Assembly (NCBI RefSeq): GCF_032452875.1 | Contig: NW_026893639.1 | Coordinates: forward strand, 620,001 to 684,000 | Length of the DNA: 64,000 nucleotides | Source: Bos javanicus | Lineage: Eukaryota > Chordata > Mammalia > Artiodactyla > Bovidae | Direction: 5' to 3' | Shown here: piece by piece, positions 1 through 10,762 of the stretch | How the letters are laid out: every line of letters starts with the position of its first letter | How positions within the stretch are numbered: the first letter of the stretch is position 1 | Notes under the pieces: generated by a model | Told to the model about the DNA's origin: nothing | The model's input: only the letters and a program-made list of their open reading frames with translations | Database searches by the model: none | Translations under genes and position numbers: made by a program

Positions 1-150
1 TGTGCTGCGTAATTCCTGCCTGCTCAGCTGCTTGATTATTGCCAGCTGAGCAGCATGATTCCTCACACCTGAGTTCCATGATTATTGCCTGCTGACTGTT
101 TGATTCGTGCCTACTCAGCTCTTTGTTTATTGCCTCTAGAGGCACATGAG
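1..150 (+). repeat. Module 1, type A, cut by the window start
   Basis: 3' part of a type A module, from its TGTGCTGCG segment to GAGGCACATGAG. It has the type A GATTCCTCAC and TTTGATTCGTGCC segments and the perfect TGCCTCTAGAGGCA palindrome. Whether it was the long or the short form cannot be seen. Confidence 0.9.
131..144. repeat. Perfect 14-bp palindrome in module 1
   Basis: TGCCTCTAGAGGCA is fully self-complementary and contains an XbaI site (TCTAGA). In most modules the same place reads TGCCTCCAGAGGCA, a 6-bp inverted repeat with a CA loop. The perfect form is seen only here and at 3405-3418 and 6679-6692, so it marks the three copies of the 3,274-bp unit. Confidence 0.9.
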
Positions 151-777
151 CAGTGTATGATAGCAATCATGATCAGTGCATGATCAGTCACATGATCAGA
201 GCCATTAAGTCACGTGATCACTACATGATAGTCATGTGATCAGTCCATGCTCAGTCACGGTATCAGTGCATGATCAGCCACGTGATCAGTGCATGATCAG
301 CCAGTTGATCAGTTCATGATAGCTATGTGATCAGTTCATGATTTGTCACGTGACCTGTGCATGACCAGGCAGGTGATCAGTGTATGATCAGCCACGTGAA
401 CAGTGCATGATAGCCACGTGGTCAGTGCATGATCCGTCACTTGATGGGTGTATGATCAGTCACCTGACCGTTACATGGTAGCTACATGATCATTGCATGG
501 TCAGCCACGTGAGTAGTGCATGATAGCCACGTGATCAGTGCATGATCAGTCACGTGTTCAGTGCATGATCAGTCATGTAATCTGTGCATGACCAGGCACG
601 GGATCAGTGTATGACCAGCCAAGTGATCAGTGCTTGATAGCCACGTGATCAGTGCATGATCAGTCACGTGATCAATGCATGATCAGTCACGTGATCAGTG
701 GATGATCAGCCACGTGATCAGTGCATGATCAGCCACATGATCAGTGCATGATCAATTACGTGATTAGTGCATGATCA

Positions 778-787
778 GTCACGTGAC
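778..787. promoter_or_regulatory. Perfect GTCACGTGAC palindrome (E-box/CLEAR-type), example copy
   Basis: GTCACGTGAC is a perfect 10-bp palindrome around the CACGTG E-box core. It arises wherever a GTCACG monomer end is followed by the GACCAGTACATGG variant monomer, so it recurs throughout the array (this copy precedes ACCAGTATATGG). In mammals this 10-mer is the preferred site of USF and MiT/TFE bHLH-zip factors. In satellite heterochromatin, with a CpG at the centre, occupancy is uncertain. The motif is seen; binding is not shown. Confidence 0.5.
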
Positions 788-1494
788 CAGTATATGGTAG
801 CTAGGTGATCATTGCATGATCAGCCACATGAGCCGTGCATGATAGCCACGAGATCAGTGCATGATCAGTCACGTGATAAGTGCATGATCACTCACGTTAA
901 CAGTGCATGATGAGTCACCTGATCAGTGCATGATCAATTACGTGATCAGTGCATGATCACTCACGTGACCAGTACATGGTAGCTACGTGATCATTGCATG
1001 AACAGCCGTGTGAGCAGTGCATGATAGCCACGTGATCAGTGCATGATCTGTCGCATGATCAGTGTATGATCATCCGGGTGATCAGTGCATGGGCAGTCAT
1101 GTGATCAGTGCATGATATAGACGTGATTAGTGCATGATCAGTCTCGTGATCAGTGCATTATCAGTCACGTGATTAGTGTATGATCAGCCAAGTAATAAGT
1201 GCATGATAGCCAACTGATCAGTGTATGATCAGCCACGTGATCAGTGCATGGTCAGACACGTGAACAGTGTATGATCAGCCACGTGATCTGTGCATGATAG
1301 CCACGTGATCAGTGCATTATCAGTTACGTGAGCAGTGTATGATCAGCCACGTGAGCAGTGCATGGTCAGACACGAGAACAGTGTATGATCAGCCACGTGA
1401 TCAGTGCATGATATCCAAGTGATCAGTGCATGATCAATCACGTGATAAGTGTATGATCAGCCACGTGAACAGTGCATGCTCAGTCACGTGATCT

Positions 1495-1697
1495 GGGCCT
1501 GCTGAGCTGCGTGATTACTGTCTGCTCATCTGCTTGACAATTGCCAGCTGTGCTGCCTAATTCCTGCCTGCTCAGCTGCTTGATTATTGCCATCTGAGCA
1601 GCATGATTCCTCACAGCTGAGTTCCATGATTATTGCCTGCTGACTGTTTGATTCGTGCCTACTCAGCTCTTTGTTTATTGCCTCCAGAGGCACATGA
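1495..1697 (+). repeat. Module 2, type A short form (203 bp)
   Basis: Starts at GGGCCTGCTGAGCTGCGTG and ends at CCAGAGGCACATGA. It lacks the 45-bp unit with GAGCTGCACGATTCC found in long modules. Its internal units still follow a 23-bp register, for example GCTGAG, GCTGAC and CTCAGC starts spaced 23 bp apart. Confidence 0.9.
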
Positions 1698-3175
1698 TCA
1701 GTGTATGATAGGAAACATGATCAGCGCATGATCAGTCACATGATCAGCGCCATTAAGTCACGTGATCACTACATGATAGTCATGTGATCAGTCCATGCTC
1801 AGTCACGGTATCAGTGTATGATCAGCCACGTGATCAGTGCATGATCAGCCAGGTGATCAGTTCATGATAGCTATGTGATCAGTTCATGATTTGTCACGTG
1901 ATCTGTGCATTTCCAGGCAGGTGATCAGTGTATGATCAGCCACGTGATCAGTGAATGATCCGTCACCTGATGGGTGTATGATCAGTCACCTGACCGGTAC
2001 ATGGTAGCTACATGATCATTGCATGATCAGCCACGTGAGTAGTGCATGATAGCCACGTGATCAGTGCATGATCAGTCACATGTTCACTGCCTGATCAGTC
2101 ACGTAATCTGTGCATGACCAGGCACGGGATCAGTGTATGACCAGCCAAGTGATCAGTGCATGATAGCCACGTGATCAGTGCATGATCAGTCACGTAATCA
2201 GTGCATGATCAGTCACGTGATCAGTGGATGATCAGCCACGTGATCAGTGCATGATCAGCCACATGATCAGTGCATGATCAATTCCGTGATCAGTGCATGA
2301 TCAGTCACGTGACCAGTATATTGTAGCTAGGTGATCATTGCATGATCAGCCACATGAGCCGTGTATGATAGCCACGATATCAGTGCATGATCAGTCACGT
2401 GATCAGTGCATGATCACTCACGTGACCAGTACATGGTAGCTACGTGATCATTGCATGAACAGCCGCGTGAGCAGTGCATGATAGCCACGTGATCAGTGCA
2501 TGATCTGTCGCATGATCAGTGTATGATCATCCGGGTGATCAGTGCATGGGCAGTCATGTGATCAGTGCATGATATAGACGTGATCATTGCATGATCAGCC
2601 ACGTGATCAGTGCATGATCAGTCACCTGATCAGTGCATGGTAGCTACGTGATCATTGCATGATCAGTCACGTGATCAGTGCATGATATCCACGTGATCAG
2701 TGCAGGATAGCCACGTGATCACATCATGATTAGTCATGTGATCAGTACATGATCAGTCACATGAACAGTGCATGATCATTTACGTGATCTGTGCATGATC
2801 AGTCACGTGACAAGTATATGGTAGCTATGTGATCATTCCATGACGAGCCACGTGAGCAGTGCTTGATAGCCACGTGATGTGTGCATGATGAGTTACGTGA
2901 GCAGAGTATGATCAGCCACGTGATCAGTGCATGAGTGCCACGTGATCAGTGCATGATATGTCACGTGACAGGTGTGTGATCAGCCACGTGAGCAGTGCAT
3001 GTTCAGCCACGTGATCAGTCCATGATAGCCACGTGATCAGTGCATGATCAGGTACCTGAGCAGTGTATGATCAGCCATGTGATTAGTGCATGATATCCAA
3101 GTGATCAGTGCATGATCATCACGTGATCAGTGTATGATCAGCCACGTGAACAGTGCATGCTCAGTCACGTGATCA

Positions 3176-3423
3176 GGGCCTGCTGAGCTGCGTGATTACT
3201 GTCTGCTCATCTGCTTGACAATTGCCAGCTGAGCTGCACGATTCCTGCCTGTCATCTGCTTGACAATTGCCAGCTGTGCTGTGTAATTCCTGCCTGCTCA
3301 GCTGCTTGATTATTGCCAGCTGAGCAGCATGATTCCTCACACCTGAGTTCCATGATTATTGCCTGCTGACTGTTTGATTCGTGCCTACTCAGCTCTTTGT
3401 TTATTGCCTCTAGAGGCACATGA
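3176..3423 (+). repeat. Module 3, type A long form (248 bp)
   Basis: Full module with two successive GACAATTGCCAGCTG units 45 bp apart, then the GATTCCTCACACC variant of the type A 3' half and the TCTAGA palindrome. A minus-strand frame of 62 codons (3252-3440) overlaps it but is not a gene. Confidence 0.9.
3405..3418. repeat. Perfect 14-bp palindrome in module 3
   Basis: Second copy of TGCCTCTAGAGGCA, exactly 3,274 bp after the first. It is diagnostic of the 3,274-bp duplicated unit. Confidence 0.9.
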
Positions 3424-4599
3424 GCAGTGTATGATAGCAATCATGATCAGTGCATGATCAGTCACATGATCAGAGCCATTAAGTCACGTGATCACTACAT
3501 GATAGTCATGTGATCAGTCCATGCTCAGTCACGGTATCAGTGCATGATCAGCCACGTGATCAGTGCATGATCAGCCAGTTGATCAGTTCATGATAGCTAT
3601 GTGATCAGTTCATGATTTGTCACGTGACCTGTGCATGACCAGGCAGGTGATCAGTGTATGATCAGCCACGTGAACAGTGCATGATAGCCACGTGGTCAGT
3701 GCATGATCCGTCACTTGATGGGTGTATGATCAGTCACCTGACCGTTACATGGTAGCTACATGATCATTGCATGGTCAGCCACGTGAGTAGTGCATGATAG
3801 CCACGTGATCAGTGCATGATCAGTCACGTGTTCAGTGCATGATCAGTCATGTAATCTGTGCATGACCAGGCACGGGATCAGTGTATGACCAGCCAAGTGA
3901 TCAGTGCTTGATAGCCACGTGATCAGTGCATGATCAGTCACGTGATCAATGCATGATCAGTCACGTGATCAGTGGATGATCAGCCACGTGATCAGTGCAT
4001 GATCAGCCACATGATCAGTGCATGATCAATTACGTGATTAGTGCATGATCAGTCACGTGACCAGTATATGGTAGCTAGGTGATCATTGCATGATCAGCCA
4101 CATGAGCCGTGCATGATAGCCACGAGATCAGTGCATGATCAGTCACGTGATAAGTGCATGATCACTCACGTTAACAGTGCATGATGAGTCACCTGATCAG
4201 TGCATGATCAATTACGTGATCAGTGCATGATCACTCACGTGACCAGTACATGGTAGCTACGTGATCATTGCATGAACAGCCGTGTGAGCAGTGCATGATA
4301 GCCACGTGATCAGTGCATGATCTGTCGCATGATCAGTGTATGATCATCCGGGTGATCAGTGCATGGGCAGTCATGTGATCAGTGCATGATATAGACGTGA
4401 TTAGTGCATGATCAGTCTCGTGATCAGTGCATTATCAGTCACGTGATTAGTGTATGATCAGCCAAGTAATAAGTGCATGATAGCCAACTGATCAGTGTAT
4501 GATCAGCCACGTGATCAGTGCATGGTCAGACACGTGAACAGTGTATGATCAGCCACGTGATCTGTGCATGATAGCCACGTGATCAGTGCATTATCAGTT

Positions 4600-5850
4600 A
4601 CGTGAGCAGTGTATGATCAGCCACGTGAGCAGTGCATGGTCAGACACGAGAACAGTGTATGATCAGCCACGTGATCAGTGCATGATATCCAAGTGATCAG
4701 TGCATGATCAATCACGTGATAAGTGTATGATCAGCCACGTGAACAGTGCATGCTCAGTCACGTGATCTGGGCCTGCTGAGCTGCGTGATTACTGTCTGCT
4801 CATCTGCTTGACAATTGCCAGCTGTGCTGCCTAATTCCTGCCTGCTCAGCTGCTTGATTATTGCCATCTGAGCAGCATGATTCCTCACAGCTGAGTTCCA
4901 TGATTATTGCCTGCTGACTGTTTGATTCGTGCCTACTCAGCTCTTTGTTTATTGCCTCCAGAGGCACATGATCAGTGTATGATAGGAAACATGATCAGCG
5001 CATGATCAGTCACATGATCAGCGCCATTAAGTCACGTGATCACTACATGATAGTCATGTGATCAGTCCATGCTCAGTCACGGTATCAGTGTATGATCAGC
5101 CACGTGATCAGTGCATGATCAGCCAGGTGATCAGTTCATGATAGCTATGTGATCAGTTCATGATTTGTCACGTGATCTGTGCATTTCCAGGCAGGTGATC
5201 AGTGTATGATCAGCCACGTGATCAGTGAATGATCCGTCACCTGATGGGTGTATGATCAGTCACCTGACCGGTACATGGTAGCTACATGATCATTGCATGA
5301 TCAGCCACGTGAGTAGTGCATGATAGCCACGTGATCAGTGCATGATCAGTCACATGTTCACTGCCTGATCAGTCACGTAATCTGTGCATGACCAGGCACG
5401 GGATCAGTGTATGACCAGCCAAGTGATCAGTGCATGATAGCCACGTGATCAGTGCATGATCAGTCACGTAATCAGTGCATGATCAGTCACGTGATCAGTG
5501 GATGATCAGCCACGTGATCAGTGCATGATCAGCCACATGATCAGTGCATGATCAATTCCGTGATCAGTGCATGATCAGTCACGTGACCAGTATATTGTAG
5601 CTAGGTGATCATTGCATGATCAGCCACATGAGCCGTGTATGATAGCCACGATATCAGTGCATGATCAGTCACGTGATCAGTGCATGATCACTCACGTGAC
5701 CAGTACATGGTAGCTACGTGATCATTGCATGAACAGCCGCGTGAGCAGTGCATGATAGCCACGTGATCAGTGCATGATCTGTCGCATGATCAGTGTATGA
5801 TCATCCGGGTGATCAGTGCATGGGCAGTCATGTGATCAGTGCATGATATA
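4600..5850 (+). repeat. 16.19-kb-offset block, copy 1
   Basis: Matches 20,794-22,044 at offset 16,194 bp: CCACGTGAGCAG at 4621 pairs with 20815 and module start 4769 with 20963. After about 5,850 (GATATAGACGTGATC) the two continue differently. Confidence 0.8.
4769..4971 (+). repeat. Module 4, type A short form
   Basis: Copy of the module at 1495-1697, 3,274 bp downstream, with the same TGCCATCTGAGCAG variant. Confidence 0.9.
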
Positions 5851-6449
5851 GACGTGATCATTGCATGATCAGCCACGTGATCAGTGCATGATCAGTCACC
5901 TGATCAGTGCATGGTAGCTACGTGATCATTGCATGATCAGTCACGTGATCAGTGCATGATATCCACGTGATCAGTGCAGGATAGCCACGTGATCACATCA
6001 TGATTAGTCATGTGATCAGTACATGATCAGTCACATGAACAGTGCATGATCATTTACGTGATCTGTGCATGATCAGTCACGTGACAAGTATATGGTAGCT
6101 ATGTGATCATTCCATGACGAGCCACGTGAGCAGTGCTTGATAGCCACGTGATGTGTGCATGATGAGTTACGTGAGCAGAGTATGATCAGCCACGTGATCA
6201 GTGCATGAGTGCCACGTGATCAGTGCATGATATGTCACGTGACAGGTGTGTGATCAGCCACGTGAGCAGTGCATGTTCAGCCACGTGATCAGTCCATGAT
6301 AGCCACGTGATCAGTGCATGATCAGGTACCTGAGCAGTGTATGATCAGCCATGTGATTAGTGCATGATATCCAAGTGATCAGTGCATGATCATCACGTGA
6401 TCAGTGTATGATCAGCCACGTGAACAGTGCATGCTCAGTCACGTGATCA

Positions 6450-6697
6450 GGGCCTGCTGAGCTGCGTGATTACTGTCTGCTCATCTGCTTGACAATTGCC
6501 AGCTGAGCTGCACGATTCCTGCCTGTCATCTGCTTGACAATTGCCAGCTGTGCTGTGTAATTCCTGCCTGCTCAGCTGCTTGATTATTGCCAGCTGAGCA
6601 GCATGATTCCTCACACCTGAGTTCCATGATTATTGCCTGCTGACTGTTTGATTCGTGCCTACTCAGCTCTTTGTTTATTGCCTCTAGAGGCACATGA
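6450..6697 (+). repeat. Module 5, type A long form
   Basis: Copy of the module at 3176-3423, 3,274 bp downstream, with the TCTAGA palindrome. Confidence 0.9.
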
Positions 6698-7928
6698 GCA
6701 GTGTATGATAGCAATCATGATCAGTGCATGATCAGTCACATGATCAGAGCCATTAAGTCACGTGATCACTACATGATAGTCATGTGATCAGTCCATGCTC
6801 AGTCACGGTATCAGTGCATGATCAGCCACGTGATCAGTGCATGATCAGCCAGTTGATCAGTTCATGATAGCTATGTGATCAGTTCATGATTTGTCACGTG
6901 ACCTGTGCATGACCAGGCAGGTGATCAGTGTATGATCAGCCACGTGAACAGTGCATGATAGCCACGTGGTCAGTGCATGATCCGTCACTTGATGGGTGTA
7001 TGATCAGTCACCTGACCGTTACATGGTAGCTACATGATCATTGCATGGTCAGCCACGTGAGTAGTGCATGATAGCCACGTGATCAGTGCATGATCAGTCA
7101 CGTGTTCAGTGCATGATCAGTCATGTAATCTGTGCATGACCAGGCACGGGATCAGTGTATGACCAGCCAAGTGATCAGTGCTTGATAGCCACGTGATCAG
7201 TGCATGATCAGTCACGTGATCAATGCATGATCAGTCACGTGATCAGTGGATGATCAGCCACGTGATCAGTGCATGATCAGCCACATGATCAGTGCATGAT
7301 CAATTACGTGATTAGTGCATGATCAGTCACGTGACCAGTATATGGTAGCTAGGTGATCATTGCATGATCAGCCACATGAGCCGTGCATGATAGCCACGAG
7401 ATCAGTGCATGATCAGTCACGTGATAAGTGCATGATCACTCACGTTAACAGTGCATGATGAGTCACCTGATCAGTGCATGATCAATTACGTGATCAGTGC
7501 ATGATCACTCACGTGACCAGTACATGGTAGCTACGTGATCATTGCATGAACAGCCGTGTGAGCAGTGCATGATAGCCACGTGATCAGTGCATGATCTGTC
7601 GCATGATCAGTGTATGATCATCCGGGTGATCAGTGCATGGGCAGTCATGTGATCAGTGCATGATATAGACGTGATTAGTGCATGATCAGTCTCGTGATCA
7701 GTGCATTATCAGTCACGTGATTAGTGTATGATCAGCCAAGTAATAAGTGCATGATAGCCAACTGATCAGTGTATGATCAGCCACGTGATCAGTGCATGGT
7801 CAGACACGTGAACAGTGTATGATCAGCCACGTGATCTGTGCATGATAGCCACGTGATCAGTGCATTATCAGTTACGTTAGCAGTGTATGATCAGCCACGT
7901 GAACAGTGCATGCTCAGTCACGTGATCT
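6549..7928 (+). repeat. Higher-order unit copy 3, partial, with 114-bp internal loss
   Basis: Continues the 3,274-bp series: the sequence follows copies 1 and 2 up to about 7876 (TTACGTTAGC here, TTACGTGAGC in copy 2). It then lacks 114 bp, about five monomers, that copy 2 has between about 4603 and 4731. After the gap it rejoins the parent at a TGCTCAGTCACGTG monomer (7911, equivalent to 4751) and enters the next module, where the match to the parent unit ends. Confidence 0.85.
6679..6692. repeat. Perfect 14-bp palindrome in module 5
   Basis: Third copy of TGCCTCTAGAGGCA, again exactly 3,274 bp downstream of the previous one. It shows that the partial third unit derives from the same parent. 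Confidence 0.9.
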
Positions 7929-8130
7929 GGGCCTGCTGAGCTGCGTGATTCCTGCCTGTCATCTGCTTGACAATTGTCAGCTGTGATGCGTAATTCCTGC
8001 CTGCTCAGCTGCTTGATTATTGCCAGCTGAGCAGCATTATTCCTCACAGGTGAGTTCCATGATTATTTCCTGCTGACTGTTTGATTCGTGCCTACTCAGC
8101 TCTTTGTTTATTGCCTCCAGAGGCACATGA
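7929..8130 (+). repeat. Module 6, type A short form with a different 45-bp loss
   Basis: Here GCTGCGTGATT is joined directly to CCTGCCTGTCATCTG, so one 45-bp unit was lost with breakpoints unlike those of the other short modules, which keep GATTACTGTCTGCTC and lose the GAGCTGCACGATT unit. It also has private changes (CAATTGTCAGCTGTGATG, GCATTATTCC). Confidence 0.88.
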
Positions 8131-9155
8131 TCAGTGTGTGATAGCAAACATGATCAGCGCATGATCAGTCACATGATTAGCGCCATTAAGTCACGTGATC
8201 ACTACATGATAGTCATGTGATCAGTCCATGCTCAGTCACAGTATCAGTGCATGATCAGCCACGTGATCAGTGCATGATCTGTCACATGATTAGTGTATGA
8301 TGATCCACGTAATCAGTGCATGGGCAGTCATCTGATCAGTGCATGATATAGACGTGCTCATTTCATGATCAGTCTCGTGATCAGTGCATGATAGCCACGT
8401 GATCAGTGCATGATCAGTCACCTGATGGGTGTATGATCATTCACGTGACCTGTAAATGGTAGCTACATGATCATTGCATGATCAGCCACGTGAATAGTGC
8501 ATGATAGCCACGTGATCAGTGCATGATCAGTCATGTGACCAGTACATGGTAGCTTCGTGATCATTGCATGATCAGCCACGTGAGCAGTGCATGATAGCCA
8601 CGTGATCAGTGAATGATCAGACACGAGATCAGTGCATGATCAGTCACGTGATCAGTGCATGATCAGCCACGTGATCAGTGCATGAAGAGGCAGGTGATCA
8701 GTGTATGTCCAGCCAAGTGATCAGTGCATTATAGACACGTGATCAGTGCATGATCAGTCACGTGATCAGTGCATGATCAGTCAGGTGATCAGTGCAAGAT
8801 CAGTCACGTGATCAGTGCATGATCAATTACGTTATCAGTGCATGATCAGTCACGTGACCAGTACATGGTAGCTACGTGATCATTGCCTGATCAGCCACGT
8901 GAACAGTACATGATAGCCACGTGATCAGTGCATGATCAGCCATGTGTTCAGTGCCTGATCAGTCACGTGATCAGTACATGGTCAGTCACGTGATCAGTGC
9001 ATGATCATCCACGTGATCAGTGCATGTGGAGTCATGTAGTCAATGCATGATAGCGCCGTGATCAGTGCATGATCAGTCCTGTGATGAGTGTATGATCAGC
9101 CAAGTGATCAGTGCAAGATAGCTACGTGATCAGTGCATGATCAGTCACATGATCA

Positions 9156-9399
9156 GGGCCTGATGAGCTGCGTGATTACTGTCTGCTCATCTGCTTGACA
9201 ATGTCCAGCTGAGCTGCACGATTCCTGCCTGTCATCTCCTTGACAATTGCCACCTGTGCTGCGTAATTCCTGCCTGCTCATCTACTAGATTATTGCCAGC
9301 TGAGCAGCATGATTTCTCAGAGCTGAGTTCCATGATTATAGCCTGCTGACTGATTCCTGCTTACTCAGCTCTATGTTCATTGCCTCCAGAGGCACATGA
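9156..9399 (+). repeat. Module 7, type B (244 bp)
   Basis: First type B module. Diagnostic features are TCTCCTTGACAATTGCCACC in the 5' half, then GATTTCTCAGAGCTGAG, a 4-bp shorter GACTGATTCCTGC and CTCTATGTTCATTGCC. The downstream flank has GTGTGTGACACCAAACATG in place of the type A GATAGCAAACATG. Confidence 0.9.
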
Positions 9400-10559
9400 T
9401 CAGTGTGTGACACCAAACATGATCAGCACATGATCAGTCACATGATCAATGCATGATAAGCCAGGTGATCAGTGCATAATCAATTCTGTGATCAGTGCAT
9501 GATCAGTCATGTGACCAGTACATGGTAGCTGTGTGATCATTGCATGATCAGCCAGGTGAGCAGTGCATGATCAGTCACGTGATCAGTGCATGATCAGTCA
9601 CGTGATACGTGTGTGATCAGCCACGTGATCAGTGCATGATATCCACGTGATCAGTGCAGGATAGCCACGTGATCACTTCATGATTATTCCCGTGATCTGT
9701 ACATGATCAGTCACGTGATACGTGTGTGATCAGCCACCTGATCAGTGCGTGATGAGCCATGTGATCAGTGCAGGATCAATTACGTGATCAGTGCATGATC
9801 AGTCACGTGACCAGTATATGGTAGCTACGTGATCATTGCGTGATCAGCCACGTGATCAGTGCATGATAGCCACGTGATCAGTGCATGATAGCCACGTGAT
9901 CAGTGCATGAGAGCCACATGATCAGTGCATGATTAGCCACGTGATCAGTGCAGGATCAATTACGTGATCAGTGCATGATCAGTCACGTGACGAGTACATG
10001 GTTGCTACGTGATCGTTGCATGATCAGCTACGTCAGCAGAGCATGATAGCCACGTGATCAGTGCATGATCAGTCACGTGATCAGTACATGATCAGTCACG
10101 TGAACAGTGCATGATAATTTACGTGATCTGTGCATTATCAGTCACGTGACCAGTATATGGTATCTATGTGATCATCCATGACGAGCCACGTGAGCAGTGC
10201 ATGATAGCCACGTGATGTGTGCATGATGAGTTATGTGAGCAGAGTATGATCAGCCACGTAATCAGTGCATGAGTGCCACGTGATCAGTGCATGATATGTC
10301 ACGTGACAGGTGTTTGATCAGCCACGTGAACAGTGCATGTTCAGCTACGTGATCAGTCCATGATAGCCACGTGATCAGTGCATGATCAGTTACCTGAGCA
10401 GTGTATGATCAGCCACGTGATCAGTGCATGGTCAGACACGTGAACAGTGTATGATCAGCCATGTGATCAGTGCATGATATCCAAGTGATCAGTGCATGAT
10501 CATCAAGTGATCAGTGTATGATCAGCCACGTGAACAGTGCATGCTCAGTCCCGTGATCA
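9156..10559 (+). repeat. B-to-A block, copy 1 (1,404 bp)
   Basis: Runs from a type B module to the next short A module and matches 23351-24754 at a constant offset of 14,195 bp. Shared rare features include GATAACGTG-type changes, a CATCCATGACGAGCC monomer and TATGTGATCATCC. Upstream of the B module the two regions differ, so the match begins close to the module. Confidence 0.82.
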
Positions 10560-10762
10560 GGGCCTGCTGAGCTGCGTGATTACTGTCTGCTCATCTGCTT
10601 GACAATTGCCAGCTGTGCTGCGTAATTCCTTCCTGCTCAGCTGCTTGATTATTGCCAGCTGAGCAGCATGATTCCTCACAGCTGATTTCCATGATTATTG
10701 CCTGCTGACTGTTTGATTCGTGCATACTCAGCTCTTTGTTTATTGCCTCCAGAGGCACATGA
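10560..10762 (+). repeat. Module 8, type A short form
   Basis: Short form with GATTCCTCACAGCTGATTTCC and GTGCATACTCAGC variants. The matching A module at 24755 lies 14,195 bp downstream, within a larger block match. Confidence 0.9.

Larger units (their letters stand above)
1..3274 (+). repeat. Higher-order unit copy 1 (3,274 bp)
   Basis: First of two almost identical tandem units. It begins inside a type A module, carries a short A module at 1495-1697 and ends inside the long A module at 3176-3423. In several spot comparisons spread along the unit I found one difference from copy 2: a C at position 8 where 3282 has T. Rare variants such as the TCTAGA palindrome, GGTACC near 3051 and a TGCTTGATAG monomer near 631 are all shared with copy 2. 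Its outer limits are arbitrary because the period is circular. Confidence 0.92.
3275..6548 (+). repeat. Higher-order unit copy 2 (3,274 bp)
   Basis: Tandem copy of 1-3274 at an offset of exactly 3,274 bp. It carries the short A module at 4769-4971 and ends inside the long A module at 6450-6697. Near identity over more than 3 kb of otherwise variable satellite means a very recent amplification, or a duplication made during assembly. Confidence 0.92.

Noticed and set aside
131..144. TGCCTC...GAGGCA hairpin as a transcription terminator
   Set aside because: The stem is only 6-7 bp with no T-run after it, and it recurs as part of the module. Nothing upstream is transcribed as far as can be seen.
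3176..3423. Module as an inserted SINE, tRNA-derived element or transposon
   Set aside because: There is no poly-A tail, no target-site duplication, no A or B box promoter that I can recognise and no terminal inverted repeats. The 23/46-bp register shows that it belongs to the satellite.
3252..3440. Recurrent minus-strand open frame of 62 codons (MLSYTDHVPLEAINK...), present in about 16 module copies
   Set aside because: It lies over the repeat module and exists only where the module is intact. Its sequence changes with module drift (frame-shifted in 17871-18117, extended at 24755). There is no sign of selection for the reading frame, no family resemblance that I recognise, and the flanks are pure satellite.
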